From Tenrec ecaudatus (Eukaryota; Chordata; Mammalia; Afrosoricida; Tenrecidae): 64,000 nucleotides of DNA. The notes under the pieces were generated by a model. It did not search any database. It was not told the origin of the DNA and worked only from the letters and a program-made list of their open reading frames with translations. This document shows, one piece after another, positions 32,353 through 43,828 of this stretch (position 1 is its first letter; each line of letters starts with the position of its first letter). The stretch lies in contig NC_134547.1 in NCBI RefSeq assembly GCF_050624435.1, positions 32,126,419 to 32,190,418 of the forward strand. The letters run 5' to 3'. The translations under genes and the position numbers were made by a program.

Positions 32353-33055
32353 AAGTGCATTTTGTAGGCAAACAGGTACCCGAGCCAGGTAGAAGCAGGT
32401 AGGCCTGGTGTTGCCCTCTCAGACTTCAAAGGAAGGAGTAGGGATGTGGCAGATCTCAAGAAGCAGCACTGAACAGTATCCTGGACATGCAGGTAAGCGA
32501 AGCACCCACAGTCTCCCCGTGAGTGTTGCGCGGTGCTGGGGCTCCCGGCAGCAGCCCGGGATGAGCGGGGTAATATTTCTGGAACATGCTGCCTCCTGAT
32601 ATTTTTAAGCTGAGAGTTTTATTGCTGCTGAAGCCATACAGTTGAAAAGGAAATTGAACGGACTTTTCTCTAAATCATCTGATTTATAGAAATTGAAATT
32701 GATTCATATAATTGGAGACCACTAATTATAGGAGTTGAAGAAGGAAGATTGTGTGCCAAAGTTCTAATTGCTGAACTATCAAAGTTAGTCAAGATTTGTT
32801 TCAGGGATGGGGAAATTGTCATTTTCCATGGGAGGCCAAGGCATGTGACCACGGTGCGGGTTGGTAGCACGAAGCCAAGAGTCAGACAAGCGTGTAGCTG
32901 GGGGGGAGGGACGAAGGGGGGTGAGTTTTCTAATTCCCTTTTTTTAAAAATGGTTTTACAGTGGTAAAATCTACAGATGAAAGAGAAACCAAAAATGCCA
33001 CTACGATGTGATGATTTAAGGCCCACCCAATAGCCATTTGAGGATTTCCCTGTCT
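32353..33055. other. Single-copy DNA, no gene recognised
   Basis: AT-rich from 32590, with 'ctgatttatagaaattgaaa' and similar words, and G-rich near 32899-32925. No exon recognised. Confidence 0.4.
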
Positions 33056-33059
33056 GCCT

Positions 33060-33440
33060 GGGTCCCTGTGTGTCTTTTCACACGATCACATTCGTGGTTC
33101 GCAACGGCTGGGCTTTCTTCTTTTGTTCTATGCACAGCCCTGCAAACCATCCTCTCACCCGACTGCACACCTGTCCATCAGGAGATCGGGAACCCCCCAA
33201 TGCCAGCCATTTAGCGCAATCCCTCCTTTATCAATTTTGACATTTTAAATGTTACTATAATGAACATTTTCAAGAATATCACTTTTTTTTCATGCTTTGG
33301 AAACATTCCTTAAAATAGATTCCCAGAAGCAGAATTACTGGGTCAAGGAGTTGAATGTGCTATTAATCCTGATAGGTATTGACAAATTGTCTTTTACAGG
33401 GACTTCAACCATTTAGAATGCCACCAACCAGTCTGGAGCC
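33060..33440 (-). mobile_element. Old L1 or HAL1 3' region, antisense
   Basis: 'tagattcccagaagcagaat' then 'tactgggtcaaggag', plus 'ttactataatgaacattttc' upstream and 'agaatgccaccaaccagt' downstream, form a pattern typical of antisense ancient L1M or HAL1 sequence. No frame survives. Confidence 0.6.
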
Positions 33441-34347
33441 ACTGGGTCCCTATAATACTTAGCAGCTACGTGGCTTCGTGTTACGGGTCTGTTCGAATTC
33501 AAGAGACCGGAAACGCCACGGATTCTCCATGTAAGTCTGTAATTGATACATAGGAAAGCAGATGATCACGGCTTCTATGAGTAGTATCTGCATTTCCTCT
33601 TAGGCAAATTATTGATGTTTGCCCTTTAGCTGAACCAAGGAAATGTCTGTGCAGCACAAGGACCAAGCCAACCAAAACAGATGCATGATTATAGGAAACA
33701 CACGGGCCCACAGGTACGAGTCACATTCCTGATGGATAAACGTGACGCCAGCCACCACCTGCGAGTGTCTGGCTGGGGCCGGATGCTGCGTCCTCACAGC
33801 CAGCCTTGGCCTGCCTGGCTTCTCTCGCTCCTGGGTCTGGGCTGACAGTATGATCAAAGCCGGCTGGTAACATCTTCCTCTGAAATTTGAGTTTGTGCTA
33901 ATGAGGTAGACCAAATTAAGGTGGGGAAAAAAGAAAAGAAAGGGAACCTGAGAAAATGACATTAATTTGGAAAAAAAATAAACAAAACCAACAATAGTTT
34001 GATTTTCCAGGCTACAAACCTTATAGTACTTTACAAACAAAGTAATTAATCCTCATAACAAAGAAGAGATACCGCTCCCCCTTACTTCAGCCCCAGAAAA
34101 ATTAAGAGCCATTACATTGAGTTTCACGGTCTCTGTTAAAGAGAGCAAGAGAAGGCAAAATAGAAAAAAAAAAAACCCAAAAATCTCTACATGCTCAAAG
34201 GAACCCAGCCAGGCGTCCAGGAGCCCTGTGCAGGGGTGATCGTGAAGAACGGGTGGGGTAGGAAACTCCACAGAGACCAGAGAGTCCCTGGGCAGCACCC
34301 ATAGCCCTTCATTCCTAACAGAAAGGGGAGCTGTTTGAGCCTCTGGC
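33441..34347. other. Single-copy DNA, no gene recognised
   Basis: Contains short A runs near 33970 and 34165. The 143-codon minus-strand frame 33609-34040 shows no domain. Confidence 0.4.
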
Positions 34348-34367
34348 GGGGGGGGGGGGGGGGGGGG
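34348..34367. repeat. Uninterrupted run of 20 G
   Basis: A pure 20-base G homopolymer. It can form G-quadruplexes on the plus strand, and its length is prone to slippage and to sequencing error. Confidence 0.97.
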
Positions 34368-34599
34368 CTGGGAGGAAGTCCTGCCTTGTGCTTCAGATAA
34401 AGCAGGGCCATCAGAAAGCCAGTGGAGGCTGCTCTGTTCTGACACATAGGAGAGGCGGGATCCCTCCAACTCAGTGTCAACTAGCTTGATGTTGCTTGTT
34501 TATTTGTTTGCTGTTTGCTTGTTTTAGGGATGGGGGTGCCATAGCCCAAGGGTCTAATGCTTCTTTGGGGGAATCATGGGAAGGTTCTAACATTGATGG

Positions 34600-34725
34600 C
34601 GGAGACAGTTGCTCAACTCTGTGATGCTCTAAATCCCAGCAAATGATGCACATTCAATGGGTGAAGGCGATGTATCCGAATTACATCTCAATGAAGCTCT
34701 TACCAAAAGAACAAGGGGATGGAGG
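34600..34725 (+). mobile_element. Possible old L1 3' tip, sense
   Basis: 'gatgtatccgaattacatct' followed by 'caatgaagctcttacc' resembles the '..gaattatacctcaataaa..' tip of ancient L1 or LTR elements. The evidence is one short motif. Confidence 0.3.
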
Positions 34726-35967
34726 GGATGTTGGTTAAAGACTTGGAGAGAACCTTGCCTTAGGGAAAAGTACAAGATCCGAACAGTCCTAAGGGGGTTA
34801 AAATAAAGAATGGGCTGAAAGAGTTACTAGAAAGGATGGAGAGGAAAGAGAAAGGGGAAATGTCCTACCCAGCAGAATTGGATTTCAGGAACCTTCCGCC
34901 ACGCACTCAGCAAGGTGTGTGTACATCCTAGGCATCTGAGAGGGGGACCAGTGAAAGAAACCAGGGTACCGTGTAGAAGGCACAATGAATGAGTCCACCC
35001 CTGGAATCTCACCCAGACTTGGGTTCAGGGACAATTCCCATGGAGAGGCAGGAGTCAGCCACCCAAATAATTAGGGAGGAGCCTCCCCCTCACCCCCCGA
35101 CCTACCAGAGGCAGCAGAGCACACCCAAAGCCTGAGGAACGAAGGGTCCCGCTATGTTGGGAGATCTGTAGGATCGGTCCTGCTGGAACTACGGAGTAGA
35201 CACAGACCAGACTGTGAAGGATGTCATCGCACCATGGTCTTTGCTTGAAAGCAATGGGAAACATATCATACAAGTGACAGGATTGGATTTTCTGGGGGCT
35301 AGGAGGACAGCGTTGGATGAGATAGCAGGCTAAAGGGGGAGAGGACAGACAGACACTGGGCTTAAGAGGGACAACCACAGAGGTATGAAATATGGCCCTG
35401 CATTTGAAGACAAGGGGGTTGACCCGGGACCTTGTTGTAGAGACAGAGAGACCCTTGCTCCTTCCCCAACATCTGGTAAGCTGACAGACAGAGTAGGGAG
35501 TCTGCTTAGCAGCCAAGAGCCTAGAAGCAGAAAGGCATTTGGGGGCAGGGCCCTTGGACTCTACTGAGTGGAGGTGTCCATGGAACAGAAGGGAGGATGG
35601 CTCTGACATCAGGGCCCAGGTAAGACTCAAAGCAGCTCCCAGAGGAGAAGTGGGCCACTGTCCTCGGCCAGCCAGCTGATATCACCAAACAGTGATCTGG
35701 CATCTTAGCGACCTCAAAACACAGCAGGTACAACCCAAAGAGAAGAAGGGGGGAGAGGGTCAAGAGATGCACACAGAGCACAGGACCATCAACAATGTCT
35801 ACGGTGCAAACGAGCTGGGCAATCCACAAGCACACACCATGCAATAGAGCCACATGGTACAAACCTGGAAACTGGGAGGTAAAAGATGGGCTAGCCCAAT
35901 CACCAAGCCTTCTCCTGCTCAAGTAATGGATTTGTAAGCGACAGTGAAAGAGCAAGATAAACCAAAG
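34726..35967. other. Unresolved 1.2-kb block, possibly retroelement-internal
   Basis: Two long minus-strand frames (191 codons at 35055-35630, 153 codons at 35521-35982) overlap in different phases. The rightmost has several hydrophobic stretches. I recognise no domain. The block is bounded at the right by an antisense AfroSINE. It could be a decayed retrovirus-like internal region or plain single-copy DNA. Confidence 0.25.
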
Positions 35968-36177
35968 TTCCTTGCCATCCATTCCAACTCAGAGCCACCC
36001 TACAGGACAGAGTAGAACTGCCTCTTTGAGTTTCTGATTGGGTAAATCTTAATGGGAACCGGAAGCCTTGTCTTTCCCACTCAGGTGAGTTTGGACCACT
36101 GACCTTATGGTTGGTTAGTACCTCAATACAATGGATACTGTACTTGCTCTGTCAATGACCCCCGTGCCACGGCTCCT
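35968..36177 (-). mobile_element. AfroSINE, antisense, near full length
   Basis: Antisense tail 'catccattccaactcagagc', 'ggacagagtagaactgcctc', the B-box side 'gagtttggaccactgacctt' and head 'cccccgtgccacggctcc' are all present in order. Confidence 0.85.
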
Positions 36178-36193
36178 ATATACCCAAGGGTAG

Positions 36194-36355
36194 AAGCATA
36201 GTGACCCTCTGGACAACAGAACGAAATAGCGCCCATGCCCTCCCCGTCCTCATCATCGGCCTCACGTTTGAGCCATTGATGTAGCCACTGCACCAGTCCA
36301 TCTTGTCAGAGGTCTTTCTTTTTCACTGCTTTACCAAGCATGACATCCATTAGGC
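36194..36355 (-). mobile_element. RTE LINE 3' end fragment, antisense
   Basis: 'ggacaacagaacgaaatagc', 'gtttgagccattgatgtagc' and 'tttaccaagcatgacatcc' are the antisense RTE end. Just 17 bp separate it from the antisense AfroSINE, a pairing also seen at 26.9 kb. Confidence 0.7.
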
Positions 36356-36589
36356 ATATATACACACCCATAGATATTTATTGAGTGGATAAATTAATTG
36401 ATTGGTGATTTGGATAAGTTATGGGAAGAGGAGGGGTCGTTACCAGGGAACTTAAATACAAGTTAAAATGTTAGAGATAAGGTCAGATCTTCAAATGACC
36501 TTCTCTCTAACAATGGCCATGGGTAGCTCTAAGTAGAATCAGCTTGAAGGCAAAGGGTCACAGAAGCAGAAGCGGGCGGGGGGGCAGGG

Positions 36590-36690
36590 GGGACCCTGAT
36601 GACACACTGTATGTGCCCGGCTGCTAACCCAGAAGCTGAGAGTTTGACTCCACCCAGAGGCGCCACGGGAGGCCCAAGATTGAGCAGAGA
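36590..36690 (+). mobile_element. AfroSINE fragment, sense
   Basis: 'cccggctgctaacccagaag', 'gagagtttgactccacccag' and 'aggcgccacgggagg' match the head half. The tail is missing. Confidence 0.55.
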
Positions 36691-38047
36691 GACAACACCC
36701 CCCACTTCACTGTTGATGCTCCCAAAGGGTGTCCCTGCCTTCCAGCACACCCACAGCTCCCTCTTCTAACGCGTCCTGTTTGAGAAGGTGCTGGAGTTGC
36801 TCCTGTCCTTCACAGCGGCGTGCTGGTAGGGCCAATGGGTGGACTTGGACTCGCCCTCATTGCCACGCCCAGAGGGTTTTCAAGGCTGTCTTTGTTACAG
36901 GATGCTCTCCCATCTGCCCGGTCTGGGAGCCGCTCCCGAGGAGGGACGAGGAGCCCCTCACCAATGGCCATTCAGGAGAGAGAACCCAGAGCATCAGAGA
37001 CGGAGGCTGCTCCACGAGCACTCACATCTCCAGCCTCACTGAGTCCCATCCCAGGGCCTGAAAGAATTAGCAAGCGAGCACTCTAGTAACATCTGAGGAA
37101 CTGTGGAGAAGCTAAACACTTCAGGTCATGGACAATTGATCCCAAGCCCGATTTCAGCACAGATATTACTTGTGAAGAGGCAGTGGGAAATCCCAGAAGA
37201 CGGAGGAGGAGCACAAGCACGCAGCTGGACACCCAAGGAGCTGGCCTCTCAGGCTGAGAGACAGAGAGCAGCATTCTACACGGTAAATCTGCATTTCAAC
37301 AGGGGGTTGATTTCCTTGGGGTTCAGGGGCAGAAATAGGAGACTGAGGCAAGACAAAGAGGTGGGTCCCTGCGGCTGGTTAACAGCGCCCCCACCACTAC
37401 CACCCCACCACCACCCTCCTGCTCAAAGCATGTGGAATCAAGAACTGAAGTTAGCATCAACAAGGGCCCCCAGGGCATGTCAGACCTGACCATCCTGGGT
37501 CCCCACTGTGGACTGTGTTTCCTGTGACTTGGACAATAACGTGATTGAACTATGTCCTTCAAATAGCTCTGTCCAAGTCCTTACTGCTTACCTGCACCTG
37601 GGACCCTGCATGGAAATCAGGTCACCCGGAAGTGGGGGAGGCCTGATCCAATACGCAGGTATCTTTATCAAAGGGGAGGAGCTACACGGAGGCCACGGAA
37701 AGATGGCCGTGTGGTGCTGCAGCTCGCAGCCAACGGAGGCCTGAAGCCCCCAGAGCCTGGAGGAGAGTCTAGAGCAATCACGCAGCTGGCCCTGCTCGCT
37801 CAATGGCAGCCCTGCCTCTGGGGCGGTTGGTTACCATAATCCTGGGCCTCACAGGCACGGATGTCCAGTGCTGGGGAAGAGGATTTGGGCTGTAATTCAA
37901 AGGTCTTTGATCGCTGGGAAACACTTTGTGAAAAGGGGGTGGTGGGCCAAATAAGAAAGGGAACCTGCGCTCTACGTGATGCGCCCGTTTGATAGGAAAG
38001 AGAATAGTTATCATTCCATTCTCGCCATCGTGGACCGGGGGAGTCTG
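36691..38047. other. GC-rich single-copy DNA, no gene recognised
   Basis: Includes a CCA-rich patch near 37385-37425. Frames up to 128 codons occur on both strands without recognisable domains. Confidence 0.4.
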
Positions 38048-38230
38048 CGCGGTCTAAATGGTTGAAGCTCTCTCTCAGCTGCTAACCAAAGATTGATGGT
38101 TCAAGCCTACCCAGGGGTCCTTGGGAAGAAGGCCCTCGCAGTCTGCTTGTGTAAAGGCAGCCTTTGAAAGCTCTATGGAGTAAGGGTCTACCCTGTCACC
38201 GTGGAGTCACCCTGAGTTGAAATGAACCCC
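38048..38230 (+). mobile_element. AfroSINE, sense
   Basis: 'gctgctaaccaaagattgat', 'ggttcaagcctacccagggg' (B-box-like), 'cttgtgtaaaggcagccttt' and tail 'accgtggagtcaccctgagt'. Confidence 0.75.
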
Positions 38231-39494
38231 ACAACTTGTGAGAGTACAGGAAGCTGGTCCTGTCAGCCCCCAGGGGACAGAGACTCAGCTTGGGATCCCC
38301 CACTGTGTGCAGAGTCTGGTGGCCAGCCGGGCCTGCTGAAGGGCTTTCATAGGACCTCCTTATCAGGAGGGCTTGCTAAGAGTCACAGCCCAGATGCTGA
38401 GTGGGTCCCCTCCGTGGGGGCAGGGTAGCCTGCGACACACCCCCCACGGAAGCTGGGCGGAATCAGTCAGACTGGATGACCTTGTGACCTTGAAAGATCT
38501 CCTGGAGGACCCACAGGATGGACGGTTAGGTTAGCTCAGCCGGGATGAATTCCCAGCATAAGAAGACCTGACTTCCAGACCATACGTGAAACCCACTCAG
38601 AAACACAAAACAGGAAAACCACAAGGATGCCCCACAAAGAACAGCCCCTCAAGGAGGGGTTGAGCAGCAGCAACATCAGTGACAACTCGGGGGCGCTCCC
38701 AGTGCCCCAACAGTAATGTGCGTGGGAATGCCCAGGTGTGGGTGGATCGCCAGCAGGTCCCACTTGGCCTTCATAATCAGAAGTTGCATGGAACTACTTA
38801 AAAAATAATTTTGTAAAGAATGTGTCTTTGGTGCTAGGGAACAGAGACAGCCTCTCATTCCTGAGAACAACTCTACTCAGACTCTTATAACAATGGGGCC
38901 TCTCTGGTGAAGAGGAGAGAGAGCCATTTATTTCATTTTATTTTTTATTCAAGACAATAGTCACCTCCAGGAATCTTCGCTTCAGCAGTGTCTTCTTTTT
39001 TATCAGCTGGACTCCAGAGTGGGAGTGAAGCTGGTGTGTCAGCCACGGCCCCGCCACACAACACAGGGAACACCCCCCATTTCAGGCCAGTCAGCCTCCC
39101 AACCAAGCCCTCCAGGTGGTAAAGGTGGGGAGATCAAAGGCCATTATTGATATATCCCAGTCCAAGGAGGCCAAAGCAACATGATGGGGCTTTCAGATGT
39201 TTGTGGAACAATGAAATCCAAATATAAGACCATTTCTCTGGCAACTTTGGGAAGCGCCTCTTAGACATTGTTTAGACCTTGAGAGGTTGCTGCTTTATTA
39301 AACACACGTACATGTCATCATGTCGTGGGACTTCGTTCGGCAAATTGTCCACCCACACTGGAGCCTACTCTGTGCCAGGCGCTACTGAAATGGATGAGCC
39401 AAGTGGTGCCCCGGCCCAAATGGAGCTCCCGCTGGAGGGGAAGGCAGAGGTCAAGACAAAACAGATCGAATCACTGTAAGCAGTTTCCTCTCAG
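38231..39494. other. Single-copy DNA with an old repeat motif near 39340
   Basis: At about 39355-39460 the words 'ggagcctactctgtgccagg' and 'cgctactgaaatggatgagc' resemble a mammal-wide dispersed repeat seen again near 50.85 kb. Otherwise nothing is recognised. A T-rich patch lies at 38930-38950. Confidence 0.35.
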
Positions 39495-39695
39495 GGTGCT
39501 GTGGCGGTGAACGGAAACCTGGTGGAGCTGTCATGTCAGCTGTGGGCCAATAACGACAAGGTCAATAGTTCTAATCCTGCCGCCACCCTCAGGGAAGAAG
39601 AGGAGCCCATCTGCTACCACAAAGGTTTACAGCCACGAGAACCCCAGCCAAGGTCACCATGGGTTGGAACGGACTCCACAGCAGTGAGTGGTGGG
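39495..39695 (+). mobile_element. AfroSINE, sense
   Basis: 'gtgctgtggcggtgaacgg', 'caatagttctaatcctgccg' (worn B-box), 'ctaccacaaaggtttacagc' and the tail 'gggttggaacggactcca'. Confidence 0.8.
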
Positions 39696-40079
39696 GTACG
39701 ATGGGGTGGGACTGATGGGGCAGGGTGTGATGGAGGTGAGCCGTCCAGCCTGGATAAGGAGAGCGGGTTGGAGGCAGAGAAAAGAGGAGCTGCAGATGGC
39801 CCGGGGCTAGAAACCCTGGAGGGCATGGAGAGCCAGAGGGCCATCCCAGCTGAGGGGTGGGGAATGCAGAAGGGCAGGTCCTGAGCCCCCAGAGGCAGAC
39901 AGGACAGCCGACCTGAGGAGGGATTCTGCAGGCCACCGCTGGAGGCTTCCAGGCATTGCTCCCTCCTCTCTGGAGACGCAAGGAGCCACCGAGCAGGTTT
40001 GTTTGAGGAAAGAGAGGCCCAGCGTCCCATCCTCCGAAACTTCACAGGGGTCCGGGAGACCTAGAGTGAGTGGATATCC
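39696..40079. other. GC-rich single-copy DNA, no gene recognised
   Basis: Overlapping frames of 130-143 codons on the minus strand are open in two phases at once, which is typical of noncoding GC-rich DNA. Confidence 0.4.
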
Positions 40080-40340
40080 CTACTTCCTTTAGGATTTAAA
40101 TCCAGACTGAAAGATTGTCCTCGGAAAGTTATTTTATTCTTTGTTAAGCAATATTCCTTCACGAGCAATCAATGTGAGCAGTTTGACATTTATTGCTATC
40201 CACCAGAGGCTGATTTTCATTGAATTGTATGCAATATGTGTCCACAACTCAGCGACATGTTCCTGCTTAGTAAAGCCATGTGCACCATTAACAGACAAAT
40301 TAAATTACCTATGATTGTTTACTGACATAAAAAAAGCCAA
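40080..40340. promoter_or_regulatory. AT-rich candidate conserved noncoding element
   Basis: A sharp switch from GC-rich flanks to AT-rich, non-repetitive sequence containing homeodomain-like and forkhead-like cores ('gacaaattaaattacc', 'gattgtttactgac'). No repeat family or frame covers it. Conservation is inferred from composition only. Confidence 0.4.
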
Positions 40341-40699
40341 CCACTCTTAAACGGAGCACCAGGTTGCTAGGAATTCTGTTTCTGTCCTTCCCAATACCCA
40401 AGGAGAAGGGTCAGATTCACAGAAGACAATTCGTTACTGAGCGAAAGGGCTCACCAGCTCACAGGACACTTGCTCCGGGCCCCTTGGGAATCGGAGGTGG
40501 CGGGAGGCAGGCCATGCAGAGGGAGGAAGGGAGGAGAAGCGCTGGTCTGCAGGCCTGTCTCCAGACAAGGAGAGGCAGAGCTACCAGGATGCCCAGAGTC
40601 ATGCTTCCTTCCACCAAGGGCACGGGACAGCTGGTCGGTCTGCTTTCTGCAGATGGGCACACCTTCCCATTCTTCTAGAAAACCCGTGACAAGTAAACC
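40341..40699. other. Single-copy spacer
   Basis: Frames are open on both strands with no domain. No repeat recognised. Confidence 0.4.
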
Positions 40700-40878
40700 A
40701 AAGACGCTCACCACCACCGAGTCCATTCCGACTACAGGGACCCCCTGTAGGGCACCGCAGACCTGCCCCTGTGGGGCTCTGAGAGCCTAGAGCTGGACAG
40801 GACCCAGCCAGAGCGGCAGAAGGATTCCAACCTCGCAGTCAATGACCAGCGCTGCCAACCCTCAGTACCACCAAGGGT
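40700..40878 (-). mobile_element. AfroSINE, antisense
   Basis: 'ccaccgagtccattccgact' (antisense tail), 'ccctgtagggcaccgcagac' and 'attccaacctcgcagtcaat' follow the expected order and end near 'cagtaccaccaagg'. Confidence 0.75.
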
Positions 40879-41522
40879 ACCTGCAAGAGAGAAACGAGGA
40901 GGACACCACTCCGCTCTCCCAGGACCCCAGGTCCTGGACAAAGCTACCACACGGACGTTCCCATAAAGTGACAGGGATGGAGGAAAATGCCCAGGGAAAG
41001 TGGGACAGCAGTTCAGAAGAGGAAGGAGGTGCTTTTCAGCTTCTGGAAGCAAGGGCACTTCCTCCGTCATTTTTAGATGTGGCACGAGCCAAACATGGAC
41101 AGGCAGACAAGAGGCACGCCCGCCAGCAGGGAGAGTCCCTCATGAGCACTGAGGAGCCCTGATTGGCGTGACTTGCCTGGATTTTAGCAGCAGAAGGGGA
41201 TGAGGGGCATGGGGAGCTTTAGTCAGCAAGCCCCCTTTCCAGTTTGTGCCCCACAGGGCTACTTCCTCCCCCGAACAGACTCACAGGAGGATGATCATTA
41301 TGTTAAGGGCCATGATAGCAAGCGGACAAAAGAGGGAAGGAACAATGTCAATGTCCACCCTTAAAAGACGGGCTCAAAACAGCTCCAGAGGCATCTCTTT
41401 CCTCTGGGTCTGCCACACTGAAGTGAAAGGGTATGATCTACAGCAGAACTTCCAGCTCTCTTGGGGCATAGCAAAGGAAGATGATGACGGCAAGTTACAG
41501 AGCAACCGCAGGGTACCATTTA
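40879..41522. other. Single-copy DNA, no gene recognised
   Basis: Purine-biased on the plus strand. No domain is seen in any frame. Confidence 0.4.
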
Positions 41523-41668
41523 CGGGGAGAAGGAAGGAGGGGAGAGAGGGGCGAAGAGAGGGCCAGGAACTGGAGGAGGGCAGAGGAGCAGCGGGAGGAG
41601 GAGAAATGGCGGGGGCCCTGAGGGGTGTGGGGGTGAGGCTGAACAGGGGGAGCGAGAAGGGATGAAGA
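41523..41668. repeat. GA-rich (purine) low-complexity tract
   Basis: About 145 bp dominated by GGAG, GAGG and GGGG on the plus strand with few pyrimidines. Imperfect, with no fixed unit. Confidence 0.85.
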
Positions 41669-41890
41669 ACATATATTGCACATACTGTGACGTGATTTAA
41701 TCAGTAAGTAGGTTTTAAAACCTCCGTCACTGTCCACTGTCTGAATATTTTGATAATGATGACTAATGATGAATCCAGAACAGTGACTCATAAAAAATGA
41801 TCTGCTCTGTACTCTCTCTGATTGTAAATACATCCACTTTAATTCACAGTAATCAATGTTAGCTGTAAGAGAAAATCCAAACTGCTCTAA
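41669..41890. promoter_or_regulatory. AT-rich candidate conserved noncoding element
   Basis: Non-repetitive, immediately after the GA-rich tract, containing 'gtgatttaatcagtaagt', 'gataatgatgactaatgatg' and 'cagtaatcaatgttagc'. It is rich in TAAT and TGACT-like cores. The regulatory reading is inference. Confidence 0.3.
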
Positions 41891-42429
41891 CATGCCACTT
41901 CAGGGGCCGCCTGCCTCAGGGCATCGGCCCTCCGATGGGGTGAGAAGAAGGAGCAGACCCAGCCCATTGGGGAGCACCCACGAGTCCTGGAAATGCCTGG
42001 CAGAGGAGTGAGGAAAAAGCAAGAGTGGACGCCGAGGGCGGAGAGAACATGAGGACCACACACCGGGCACACCGGGGCCGAGCTTGCTGTGCCCAGGAAG
42101 GCGTGGCAGCCTCCTTATCACTCCTGCCTTGTCTCCCACCTGTTGCTCCCTGGGCCTTCAGGACAGAGTCCTTGTCTGGGATCCCAGGCCCTCCAGAATC
42201 CGTCCTTCAACCCTTCCCAGGCTCCCCTCTGCCTGGTCCCCTGGACACACGTTGCTGCCTTGCAGCCCCTGCATTGCTCCAGCCCCGCCGTGGCACCCAC
42301 AGGATGCCCTCCTTCCTTGTCATGTCAGTGCTGACCAAACAGATGGGAGTCCCGTCTTCTCGGCCCCTGTTTCCACATATCCAATAGGAGTATCTATTAT
42401 TTGCCAAATGCATGATCCGATCCCTAAGC
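41891..42429. other. GC-rich single-copy DNA, no gene recognised
   Basis: Frames of about 120 codons are open in three plus-strand phases and on the minus strand together. No domain is recognised. Confidence 0.4.
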
Positions 42430-42560
42430 CCAACACCATTACATGTTAGAAGCCAGTCTGATCCTATTCTACAGATGGGGACCTGTGAGATTCTGAAAAC
42501 ACCCTATTACTGGTCACATGAGCTGGTACTTGGTGGGATGAAGATTGGACCCAGTTTAGT
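42430..42560 (+). mobile_element. MIR-like SINE fragment
   Basis: 'ttctacagatggggacctg', 'tggtcacatgagctggtact' and 'ggatgaagattggacccag' follow the MIR core order. Confidence 0.5.
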
Positions 42561-42859
42561 CTGCTCCCAAGGGCGCCCCTCCTAGAAGCAGGCACACGTA
42601 CAGCGTCAGAGACATAAATGACATAAAAGCACTGTCAGCCCATGCAAGGCAGTACAGAGGGGGAGGGATGGGTAGAATGCTCAGTAGCCCAAGAAGGAAG
42701 CCCTGACCCCAAGACTGGAAGTAGACCTACGGGGCAGACAAACCTTCAGGTTCCTTGGCTGGGTGTGGGGGTGGCCTAGCAAAGATCCTGGGAAGGAGAG
42801 TGCGTGGGCCACTCAAGGACCAAAGCCAAGAGGACAAGAAAGACCCTTATCTGTGCTGA
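42561..42859. other. Single-copy spacer
   Basis: Nothing recognised. Confidence 0.4.
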
Positions 42860-43330
42860 GTTCCTAGGTGTTGCTGCAAAAGCACCTGTGTGTGTGTGAT
42901 CTTGTCGATGGGGAAACGTCGACATGCCGAGATTCCCCCATCACATGTGAACCAGCCATTTATTCATTTCGGCAACAAGGCCTCAGCTCCGTGACTCACT
43001 TTTCTGATACCGTACTGTTTTTACCTGCTCTCCCTGGCTACGGGAGCGAGCGGCAGTCACCCCGACAGCCGCTGTGCAGATATACGGGGAGCAGTTAAGG
43101 ATGGTGGTGTTACGAGCCTGCCAGGCACTGTAATTACACAGAGCTGCCTCGCCACCACCCTCTCCTGCAGGTACTCCTGGAACGCAGTGTCAAAATTTGC
43201 ATGCAAGATGCTGACCAATAATGAACATTTTAACTTAGCACGGCAAATAAAACTCCATGCCATATGGCTGATTAGAAATACTCTCTCCTGCTCTCAACAG
43301 CTGGGTGAGTAACAGCAAGGAGATGCTGGC
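42860..43330. promoter_or_regulatory. Candidate conserved noncoding block
   Basis: Non-repetitive with mixed composition. Notable cores are 'gctgaccaataatgaacatt' (CCAAT-like and TAAT), 'ggcaaataaaactcc' and 'ggctgattagaaata'. No coding signal is present. Evidence is composition only. Confidence 0.3.
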
Positions 43331-43828
43331 TGGCAGCTGTACTCTCTTCTCGGTCTCAGGGCTATCCAACAGGCTTCACGCTTCCATGGGCTACGAACCT
43401 GGGACCAGGAGGGGAGCAGCCTGCTCTGCCCCGGCCAGCGACAGCCAGCCCAAGGCTACAGATCGGGCTCCAGAAATGCCCAAGGGTGTTGCCAAGGGGT
43501 GTACTAGCAGAGGCCACTTCTCTTGTCTACAGCCTGCCCTGCTTTGCAGGGGCCCAGCCCAAGAAACCCAGAGTCTAGTTGAACGTTCTTCTCTTGATGC
43601 CTTGAAAGTTTTAGTAGCCCAAAACAACGGACCCCACATTTTCATGTCGCACCGAACTCCATCAATGATATAGCTAGCCCGGCTTACTAAAAAAAATTAA
43701 GTGGAACAACTATGCAGTGGAGAAACCTGCCAGACAGACAGGCGGTGGGACAAGGTTAACATCAACAGTGGGATCCTGGGGTGATGGGAGGAGCCTGGAA
43801 CGTTCCCACTGGGGTTTTCCTCCCAAGA
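43331..43828. other. Single-copy DNA, no gene recognised
   Basis: The 122-codon plus frame at 43305-43673 has no recognisable domain, and the minus strand is also open. Confidence 0.4.
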
